Shown here: piece after piece, positions 1 through 7,651 of the stretch
Position numbering within the stretch: position 1 is the first letter of the stretch
Layout: the number at the start of each line of letters is the position of its first letter
NCBI RefSeq assembly: GCF_950023065.1
Contig: NC_088679.1
Location: forward strand, 64,356,001-64,420,000
DNA length: 64,000 nt
Reading direction: 5' to 3'
Source: Planococcus citri
Lineage: Eukaryota > Arthropoda > Insecta > Hemiptera > Pseudococcidae
Translations under genes and position numbers: made by a program
The notes under the pieces: generated by a model
The model's input: only the letters and a program-made list of their open reading frames with translations
Databases searched by the model: none
Told to the model about the DNA's origin: nothing

Positions 1-131
1 TAAAGATGATACGAAAATTAAAGAAAAAATAATACGGATAGGGTATTAAATTCCATCATAAACGACATAGGGAGTATATTGTGAAAGCACGAAAGGGAAA
101 CATAAAATGAAGGGTTCGTTTTCGTCGATTT

Positions 132-2600
132 TCATAAGTTGTCATTTTTTCGCTGGTAGCCAGCGTCTTCAGGATATTCGTCATCGGATTTTTCGCTTTC
201 TGAACCATATTCTACCGCTGTTTCAGCATAAAATTGCGCGTATCGTTCTTCTTCTTCCTCTTTTACTGCTTCATCGAGAAATCGATCGTTATTGGATTCT
301 GTATCGACGTTTTCGCATTTTATAAATGCAATGTCTTCGAAGTATGGGAAGGGATTTGTGGTATCGCTGGGTGAATGTTGGTTCGTATGTGAAGTCGAAG
401 GTGTTTCTGGCTGTAGAGCTGGGAATTCGGCTTTGTGCGATGGTGACGTTATCGCTAACTTTGCAATCTTCGCTTGAACTTGTTTTTCTTCAGATTTTCG
501 CTTATCAGCCAGTTTTTTCTCTGTAAGCTGTAGATGCGCTATTTGATTTGAAAATTTTGCAGCGTTTCTTCGTTTAATTTTGTCAGACGTAGACGTAGAA
601 CTACGTTCTGTATTTTTAGGTTCGAAATTATCCGTCGTATCCATATCCTCGACCGAAGAAGTCGCAGACTTAGAGCTTGAATTATTGATTGTCGCTTCGG
701 AGTGTTCGGAATCGTTCGTCGATGTAGGACTTTGTTCGGTAATCATCTGTTCAATCGTCTCTGTTGTGACCGTAGACGTAGAACTCGGTTTTGGATTATT
801 TTCAACAGATTCTGACGATGATGGAATTGGGGAAGTATTATTCGGCGTTTCAGTAGTTTCTTCGGTTGCAGATCGATGTTGAAATTTAGAATTCAATACT
901 TGATCTTTATCGGACAATGTTTGCGATGACGAAACCGTAGACGTAGGACTCGTTTCGTTGGTTTTTTCTTCGTTAGGCGATGAGGGTTGGGATTGTGAAT
1001 TGCGGAATTCTTCTACTATCGCTTGAATCGTCTGCTCCTGGGTTTCCATTGGCGTATCTTTCACCTTCTTTTTTAATTCGGGAATAAAACGGTTCTTTAG
1101 GGTTCCAAATATTGGGGTATATTCTGAATTATCGTAGTAAGGTCCTATCTCATCGAAGTGGGCTTGACGTGAGTGTAGCTCGGAGAAATGATCGTCTATT
1201 CGGATTACGAGACCATTAAAATTTTCTATCCAATGACGATCAAGAGCAGCACGAATACGGTGGAAAGTTGCTCGATCAAATGACGGGTGGGGGATGAGAG
1301 GGACGATGATTGCTTCTCGCACCTTCAATTTGTTCAAGACGCTTCCTAATAATCGTAGGGTCTCCTTGAATTCCTCCTCCGGCGTTCTCTGTAATATATT
1401 CGTGTGACCGATGCTTATCATTATACGTCTTGGTAGGATTGTCCAAGAATCTAAGTATTCCATCAGGTCCTCGAGCAACAGGTCCCTTCGGTATAGGTCG
1501 CGATCCAGTATACCGGCGAACGGTCGATTAATTTCTAGAATTCTGGCTAGCGCTTCAACGTGCCCGTCTCCGACCATTAATATATCAAACGTGAAGTATA
1601 CGCTTCGGTAAATTTTTGGCTCGTGCTCGTATCCCGCTGCGGTGAAATACTTGGGGTAGGAATTAAGGGGGTAAAAGGGCTGGATTTCATTGGAGCTGGT
1701 ATGCCATCTCAGCCAATATCTACGGTGGTGACTCGCTTTGTTGGCGCTCGTACCCTTAAGCTGTTCAAGCGGTAGAGATCGTTCTTCGGCTTGAGTGTGT
1801 TTTAAGATTGAAGGTCCTTTTTTGGGAAATCTCGGTTCACTTGATGACCGGTGTACGTGTGGTTGGTTGTACGTAGCTGAGTTGTTTGTGGTCATAGCAC
1901 CTGAGCGACGATGGTTTATATGATTTCGTAGATCGAACGTAGGGTTGCCGGTATGTTGGTTCCTGAACGATATCGTTCTAGAACGATTATCAATATCCGT
2001 GATGATCGGAGCTGGTGGAAAAATGCTTGATTGAACCATAAATGGTCTTCCATCTGTAGTATATTCAACATGGAACGTAGAGGCCGTGCGTATCGGGAAG
2101 TACGTCGGATTTCGCGGTGCCGGAAAATAGTTACCATTTACAGGTACGAAGTCGTTTGTTAGGTTGGAACGGGGTTTATATAGTGTCGCTGGGTTTCGCT
2201 CTTGATAAGGTTCAGCCACGTCACCTCGGTGCTGTAGCACTAATTTATATCGTGCCTTAATTTCTTTATTTTCGACCGCTAATAACGCCATGCGATGTTT
2301 GAAAATCGCCATCTCGTCTTCTCGCTTGCGTGTCTCGTAGTCTTCGAGTTTAGGATTCGAGGATGAGGAAGGGCTTCTTTTTACTTGGGCCACATCGCCC
2401 ATGGACAACTTCTTAACGCAGCGGGGATGTGCGCAGGGAGTCACTGTTTGATTTCGCTTATTTCTTTCCGTTCTCCCTCTCATCATAGCTGCTAGGCAGC
2501 GTTGATGATAGAGGTGCTGGCATTGCGAAATGTAAGTCGCGTTTTCTTCATTAAACGGTACTACTGTCAAATGGCAGTAGTCACATCTTTCTGCAGCCAT
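132..2600 (-). CDS. RING-like / coiled-coil / SGNH-like protein, 822 aa
   Basis: Single open frame with an ATG at 2600. Residues 6-61 form a RING-H2/PHD-like cluster: C6-x2-C9, C27-x-H29-x2-H32-x2-C35, then C56-x4-C61. Residues about 83-125 are a charged coiled coil. Residues about 338-505 look like an SGNH-hydrolase fold: block I VGDGHVEA (343-350), block III ISIGHTN (395-401), strand VPLIP (433-437) and a block V relic DNSEYTPIFG (490-499). The nucleophile Ser of GDS is Gly and the block V His is Glu, so catalysis is doubtful. The C-terminal 280 residues are acidic, Ser/Thr-rich and disordered, with several SPTST/SSTST motifs and a basic KIKRRN patch. A CAG acceptor-like site just upstream (minus strand) suggests a 5' UTR intron. 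ORF1 proteins of CR1/L2-type non-LTR elements pair zinc fingers and coils with SGNH esterases, so this may be an element ORF1 whose partner lies left of the window. A domesticated host gene is the alternative. Confidence 0.75.
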   Translation of the reverse strand: MAAERCDYCHLTVVPFNEENATYISQCQHLYHQRCLAAMMRGRTERNKRNQTVTPCAHPRCVKKLSMGDVAQVKRSPSSSSNPKLEDYETRKREDEMAIFKHRMALLAVENKEIKARYKLVLQHRGDVAEPYQERNPATLYKPRSNLTNDFVPVNGNYFPAPRNPTYFPIRTASTFHVEYTTDGRPFMVQSSIFPPAPIITDIDNRSRTISFRNQHTGNPTFDLRNHINHRRSGAMTTNNSATYNQPHVHRSSSEPRFPKKGPSILKHTQAEERSLPLEQLKGTSANKASHHRRYWLRWHTSSNEIQPFYPLNSYPKYFTAAGYEHEPKIYRSVYFTFDILMVGDGHVEALARILEINRPFAGILDRDLYRRDLLLEDLMEYLDSWTILPRRIMISIGHTNILQRTPEEEFKETLRLLGSVLNKLKVREAIIVPLIPHPSFDRATFHRIRAALDRHWIENFNGLVIRIDDHFSELHSRQAHFDEIGPYYDNSEYTPIFGTLKNRFIPELKKKVKDTPMETQEQTIQAIVEEFRNSQSQPSSPNEEKTNETSPTSTVSSSQTLSDKDQVLNSKFQHRSATEETTETPNNTSPIPSSSESVENNPKPSSTSTVTTETIEQMITEQSPTSTNDSEHSEATINNSSSKSATSSVEDMDTTDNFEPKNTERSSTSTSDKIKRRNAAKFSNQIAHLQLTEKKLADKRKSEEKQVQAKIAKLAITSPSHKAEFPALQPETPSTSHTNQHSPSDTTNPFPYFEDIAFIKCENVDTESNNDRFLDEAVKEEEEERYAQFYAETAVEYGSESEKSDDEYPEDAGYQRKNDNL

Positions 2601-3557
2601 AGTGCCGGAAAAAACCTGTATTTGTCAGAAAATGAAAAAGAAATTTTTTTAAAAATGATGAACTCTAGAGTGTCTATTTTATATCTATAGGGTAATTTGT
2701 ATATAAAGGAATATTCGAAGAAAAGTTCATACCTCTTTTCGTCGCTATATTACGTCGGTAATTTTCATAGAGTTACATTCAATATTATAAAATCGTACAA
2801 TATTCAAAGCTACTAAATTCGAAAGGAACACTCTTTTAGAACGGTTATCAGTGAATGTGTTTTGAAAAATTTTGAAATGAGATTTTGTTTATGTTTTTTG
2901 GTTTGGTAGGATTGTGTAGTATAACCAATCCGTGCGCGCGTTTAGCCTACTAACTGTAACCGAAACGTAACGAGTTGCTCATGCAACAAGTATCTGTGCA
3001 TCAACAGCTGATTAGTTTTGGTTGGAAAAATGCCGAATTCGAATTTTTTACATTAATCATGTCCGAAAGTATTATTTTTGCTGTTTGTAGTGTTGTTACT
3101 TTTTTATTTTCGTGTAGCCGAATGAATGATTGTGTACGAACTTTAATAATATTACGCAGAGATGTTACAGTATACTTGAGTTTTGTACGTGTTAACGAAA
3201 TAATACTAAGATCAGTGATAATCTCGTCTATATTTTCAAGTATCACGAGGGAAAGATACACAAACGTAACAACAATAGAAAAAATGTCATGTGTAAGTAA
3301 AGTTATTCATTTCTTATGCTCTATGGCTACATACAAAAAAATTTACAAAACTAAAACAAAATGCAAGAAACAAAAAAAATATAAGAAAAGGCATGGCTTA
3401 GTTCTATAACATGAACACAGAATGTATGGTTGAATCGATATACAGCGTCAAGTTCGTAATACGAGATAAAATACAGGAAGTCGTATGATGCGTGTGATGA
3501 GTTTTTTACGTCGACACTTTCGATTCTCATTCTTTTCGAAACTGGTAGCTTTCATTG
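2601..3557. other. AT-rich spacer between the two minus-strand ORFs
   Basis: No supported gene. A 144-codon plus-strand frame at 2975-3409 exists, but its hydrophobic and then Lys-rich composition looks like chance reading of AT-rich DNA. The part next to 2600 would carry the 5' leader of the RING/SGNH ORF. Confidence 0.5.
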
Positions 3558-4016
3558 TTATTGTGCCGGATTTTCTGCTTCGACAGGTGGTTCGTACGGC
3601 CTTACGTTTGCTGCCGCAGCCGGAGGCATCCCCAGCGAGATTAGGAACGAGATTATGTGCTGGCGCTCCTGCCAGGTAGCATATAAAACGCCGTCGTTGA
3701 CGGTATGAATACGGTAATACCTTATGCGTAAGACGTGCTCATCTCGTGCAAGACGCTGTACCGCGATGCCTGCAAACGTCAGGAGTGGAGGAGTGTCGTT
3801 ATTCAAACCGGCGGCTACCATTTCCGGGTCCTCAAGTAAAGGTTCTTGATGTTGGATTACCTGGACGTTGTTGTGCGCCAGGTTAAGGAGCAAATCCGCG
3901 GCTTGGTGCACATCCATGATCATCCCGTTTTCTCCAATGTCGCCTTCCATATCTTGTGCTAAGTTGTTCTGGTCGTTCGGTAGGAAATTCGGTGGTAAAG
4001 GATCGAGTGGCGGCAT
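3558..4016 (-). CDS. hypothetical protein, 152 aa
   Basis: I do not recognise this protein. The frame opens after a TGA about 57 nt upstream and starts with ATG at 4016. The first third is Pro/Asn/Asp-rich and looks disordered. The centre has a Leu/Ala-rich helix (DVHQAADLLLNLAHNN). The second half holds a basic, aromatic stretch (LRIRYYRIH) followed by a helical segment and an Ala/Pro-rich tail. Codon use is mixed and CpG-containing, unlike the AT-rich flanks, which supports coding. It lies between the RING/SGNH ORF and the retroelement-like ORF pair on the same strand, so it may be an accessory ORF of a mobile element. No domain was assigned. Confidence 0.45.
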   Translation of the reverse strand: MPPLDPLPPNFLPNDQNNLAQDMEGDIGENGMIMDVHQAADLLLNLAHNNVQVIQHQEPLLEDPEMVAAGLNNDTPPLLTFAGIAVQRLARDEHVLRIRYYRIHTVNDGVLYATWQERQHIISFLISLGMPPAAAANVRPYEPPVEAENPAQ

Positions 4017-4069
4017 TCTGGTTGTGTGTGGTGTAATCGAGTACTTGCAGGCAAATTTTTCGTATCACG

Positions 4070-4176
4070 TTAACCGCACTTGTCGCGAATGTTTATTACA
4101 AAGAAAAATGATCCGCACTCTATATCGCGAATGTATATGTTAACGAAAAAATCCGCAGTCTATATTGCGAATTTGA
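4070..4176. repeat. three imperfect ~40-bp tandem units
   Basis: The core CCGCA-x(8-10)-GCGAAT recurs at about 4074, 4113 and 4153 with a period near 40 bp. The units end just upstream of the 152-aa ORF, read on its strand, so they could be promoter-proximal repeats. Function unknown. Confidence 0.55.
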
Positions 4177-4557
4177 CTAATGTCGGTTCTAGTACCGGTG
4201 TTATGAACTCGAATTGAAAATAAGAAAAAATTAACGCGAAAAAATGGCGAATTATAAGCGAGGCTTTCTAACACGAATTGGCTTATACCAATGTACGACT
4301 ATTACTGAGCTGAGAATATGAGAAGTCGACAACCAAATCACGACAAAGTCGAGACAAGAAGTCGCTTGATAAAAAAGAAAAAAAAATAAAATATCAAAAG
4401 ATAGGTCCTTATCGCGAATTTCCTAGAATCGTATCCGTTCGGCTGGAGACGATCAAACGGGGGTGACGTAATTTTGGTACAATAATATTTTATTGCTTTG
4501 TTCGATGTTTTAACGATCGCCAAATTACTGCCTAGTTAACAATGTGTAATTTTTTGA
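4177..4557. other. spacer, nothing recognised
   Basis: AT-rich sequence with no open frame worth reporting and no clear repeat. Confidence 0.4.
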
Positions 4558-5700
4558 ATGTGCAGGTGTTCGATTTTTGGGGAAGAAAAATGCTTGTCGA
4601 AGATTTATGGTCATCCATCAAACAGTGGTCAAGTTTTCAGTGATGATATTGGCGACATAGATCGCAACATTTTCGACGTGGGATCAACCGGTTTTTTCGT
4701 GAGTATATTTTTGAGTATTATTTTTATCATGGATTATGAATATTTTAATTGATTTTTTCAATCCTACAGGGTGTCCAGAAATTATGGTTACAATCGATAA
4801 GGAGGAGAAAAAGAAAATTCGGCTGATATGAAGAGCGGTCGTCATTCTAGAATTTTTGAGTTCGTAGGATAGGTTCGGAATGATTTTTACGAATGTATTC
4901 GTGTTTTCTAAAATTAACGACTGAAAGGTGAGTTACAATTTTTTACCAATATAGTATGATTGTTCCTGTTTAATTTTGATCATTTTTGTAATCTCTTTAC
5001 TTATTTCAGGTACAATGTCAAGAGTCGAGTTGCGAAAAAGAATGACCTAGATCAATCGAGCTATCAAGATTTGTTTGAGACTACGGGAGCTTCCCATTAT
5101 CCTAGAATTTTGGGAAAGTGGAATGGAGTTAACGACTAGGAGTGTATTCGTAACTATCATCGAGGGAAATTCTTGGATAACAAACAAGTGAGCTATAAAT
5201 TTGGATTTTACGTGTGAATTCTATTCCTATCTATTTCGAATGGTTCCTAATTTGTAATGATTTTAGATTTCGAAATTTTGAACGATATGAAGATGGGTCT
5301 AGATCCTAATTTGCAATTTCATTCATCGTGTGAAAAAGAATAAAAAGCTTCAGCGGTGTGTTCTCTCGTCCCTGGATACTACTTCTCATATAGGTAAGAA
5401 GTATTCAAATGATTTTTAAGTAAATTTTTTGTGTACTAAAATTCTTTGGTACTTCTTAGATTTTTTGAAAAAATATATGATCGTTTTGAGTGCACAAAAG
5501 GAGCGACGTGGGACCGAAGAATTTAGCAACCGGATTCATGGTTCAATATTGGGTGAGAGTTGATTAATTTATTTATTTAGACGCTGTTAATTTGGATTAT
5601 GATCGAGAAGAATTTTTTGAAGAAATGTGGACACGGATAATGTGTATTCGAATCGAAGAAAATGAAGATTTCAAATTTCACGAATTTTATTATGGGGTAG
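4558..5700 (+). pseudogene. decayed multi-exon gene fragment, RING-like start
   Basis: Several short coding-like stretches are separated by well-formed small introns: 4699-4769 (GTGAGT...CTACAG), 4928-5009 (GTGAGT...TTTCAG), 5188-5266 (GTGAGC...TTTTAG), and one opening at 5394 (GTAAGA). The first exon starts MCRCSIFGEEKCLSKIY, which resembles the RING-like start at 5792. The exon at 5010-5187 reads as ordinary protein (for example YQDLFETTGASHYPRILG) but contains a TAG, and the exon at 4770-4927 contains stops. The stretch near 5580-5690 also looks coding (DREEFFEEMW). Intact splice sites with broken frames suggest a recent pseudogene. Family unknown. Confidence 0.35.
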
Positions 5701-5710
5701 TGGTTATGAG

Positions 5711-5757
5711 TAAGGAGTACTGGCTACCTATGATGAAAGAGTATCCAGTACTCCTTA
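5711..5757. repeat. perfect 13-bp inverted repeat (hairpin 1)
   Basis: TAAGGAGTACTGG at 5711-5723 is the exact reverse complement of 5745-5757, with a 21-nt loop. It is the first of a cluster of hairpins reaching to 6742. Confidence 0.75.
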
Positions 5758-5791
5758 TCCGTAGCTAATATTCCTTCAGGATTTTCCAAAT

Positions 5792-6004
5792 ATGGTATGT
5801 GGATTTTGCTTAGCCGGAAATCAGAAACTTCCGAAGATTTATCGTGCTATTTCTCTGACTTGCGGTCATTCTAGCGGATATCGCCCAGCGGTGAAGAATG
5901 ACGTACACTTATGTTTACGTGTGTACAGCATTCTTTACTGTTTGTCGCTATTTTGCACAATCAATGATCAGAAAAGTTATGAAATGCTTTCGTCTAGGTA
6001 TTAG
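5792..6004 (+). pseudogene. RING-like zinc-finger fragment
   Basis: The plus-strand frame begins MVCGFCLAGNQKLPKIY and continues to ISLTCGHSSGY. That gives C-x2-C and C-x-H spacing like the first half of a RING finger. The KIY segment matches the start of the fragment at 4558 (LSKIY), so the two are probably diverged duplicates. The second half of the finger is not evident and the frame ends at 6004. Called a fragment with low confidence. Confidence 0.3.
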
Positions 6005-6020
6005 TTGGGGGTATTGGAGG

Positions 6021-6068
6021 TAAGAAAATGGTAGTTGCGTATTTTGAAAGCAACTCGCATTTTCTTCC
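6021..6068. repeat. imperfect hairpin 2
   Basis: AAGAAAATG (6022-6030) pairs with CATTTTCTT (6058-6066), and AGTTG pairs with CAACT inside it. It shares the TAAGAAAA start with hairpin 3. Confidence 0.6.
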
Positions 6069-6287
6069 CTTTAATAAATCTCAAGGGAACCAAAGTACCA
6101 ACGGAATCACGAATTTTTAGAAAATTGATTATCGCGATAGGTGGCAAAGAAGGAGAAGACCCAGTTTTATGTCGATAAACTGCCGCTGTTCCTCCCCTAC
6201 TAATTTTGTGAACTAATAAAGATGGAATTATGGGAAAGAACAACGAAATGACCTATAGCTTGTTTGAAGCAACGGGGGACGGAGACA

Positions 6288-6306
6288 ACCCACTGTGTCA
6301 GTGGGT
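6288..6306. repeat. perfect 8-bp hairpin, 3-nt loop
   Basis: ACCCACTG, loop TGT, CAGTGGGT. The stem is strong and would form in RNA of either strand. Confidence 0.7.
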
Positions 6307-6539
6307 GCTCTCTGTCCTTCGTAGCTTTGGACAAATATTCATCTTGAATTTCATCGTTAACAGGAATGATTTGAGAAAAATGAAGTTTTCTGACCTGAAT
6401 ATTGCGGCGAGAAAAGAAGATGAAATTCTTACAATTTTGTGCAATCCTAATTATTAAGCTCTGTAATCACTACCGAAAGGTGTCATATTTTTATCTATTT
6501 TCTTAGATTATTTTAGGCAAATTAGTTTTATTGTGAAAT

Positions 6540-6632
6540 AATCGGGGGTGTTTGTGTAAGAAAACGGTAGCCACGTGTTTTACGAAGTCGCTACTGGTTT
6601 CTTATTCAACGCACACTCCTGATTAATATCAA
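6540..6632. repeat. long imperfect hairpin 3
   Basis: The arms run from about 6540 inward and 6632 inward. The inner arm has AAGAAAACGGTAGC against GCTACTGGTTTCTT, and the outer arm has GGGGTGT against ACACTCC. Its sequence is related to hairpin 4. Confidence 0.6.
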
Positions 6633-6667
6633 CGATTATTCTGCCATTTTTACTATGGGGCCTTTGA

Positions 6668-6742
6668 GGGTGTTTGCTGAAGGAAAGTGGCGGTCGCGAG
6701 TTTGTGAGTCGCCACCACTTTCTTATTTAGCAAATACTCCTA
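6668..6742. repeat. long imperfect hairpin 4
   Basis: GGGTGTTTGCTGAAGGAAAG on the left faces CTTTCTTATTTAGCAAATAC on the right, and GGCGGTCGC faces GAGTCGCC in the inner stem. Hairpins 3 and 4 share the order GTGTTTG - AAGNAAA - stem - TTTCTTATT - ACTCCT. They look like two copies of one structured repeat. Confidence 0.6.
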
Positions 6743-7651
6743 AGAAATGTCAACTATTTTGAGATTTTGCGTGAAAAAGAAGAAAGAAGAAAATTGAAAT
6801 TTTTAACAGGATAATTAATTTTGTTTTACGTGAAATGAATTATGGTAATGATTTAAGCTTGAATTAGGTTGTGATCTTTGAATAATTTGTATTAATTTTG
6901 TCATGATATCTAATGAAGGTGGGGAGAATTTTTTCATAACAATGTTGGTCAATATATCCCCTCATGTGGTTTTCGAATAGGGTATTTGGGACAAATGCTA
7001 TGGTAATTTTTTGTAAAATAGTAATGCACATGAGAGGCGATTTGAATCTAAGCGGATTTTGATTTACGTCGGATTGAGCTGAATGAAATGGATTCCTTAG
7101 AGACATTTCATGCAGTAAAAGAAAAATTTACCACCAATGAGTCGTAGAACTTATTGGGTGCATTTTGAATTAGTTTATGAGGGAGAATGAAGCATATGGT
7201 TGCAGGGTATGGTTACTTTATTATTGCATTCCTTGTAATTTTTTGGGACTAATTTTGTCACTTGTTGAGTAATAATTAAGTCAGAAAAGAACCACGTATT
7301 TTTTATCCTTAACGGAGATGTGAGAGCCGTATGAAGAGGGTCTATATTTTTACCTATGCAGGTAAATAATCGTATAGGAATGGGTTATTATAACAACACA
7401 GGTATAAACAGGTGAACGACCGACCGCGGTGTAGTGTGTCAAGGTGAGCGTGGAAGTGTTTGTTTGTACCGCGTAATAAAGCGAGGTATGAACGGTTTCT
7501 TTTTACTGTATCTTTTTATACAGGGAATGATGGGGGTATAACGATACGTGAATTCTATAATTATTATAATTCTAAAGGATATAATTATTAACTAAAATTA
7601 GTACCCAACACCTAAGTTTCATTAACTACTACTTGTCATCCTGGGGTCGTA
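6743..7651. other. region downstream of ORF2 (minus strand), no gene seen
   Basis: If ORF1/ORF2 belong to a retroelement, reverse transcriptase would be expected here. I find only an 80-codon minus frame at 6864-7106 with no polymerase motifs and no open frame continuing from the ORF2 stop. The stretch is AT-rich with no repeated LTR-like block. Confidence 0.5.

Noticed and set aside
2975..3409. 144-codon plus-strand frame
   Set aside because: Hydrophobic and then poly-Lys run typical of AT-rich chance frames; no motif and no start context.
4769..4785. CAGGGTGTCCAGAAAT resembling a MITE terminus
   Set aside because: It follows a pyrimidine tract and sits at the 3' border of an intron opening with GTGAGT, so a splice acceptor explains it better. 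No second terminus was found.
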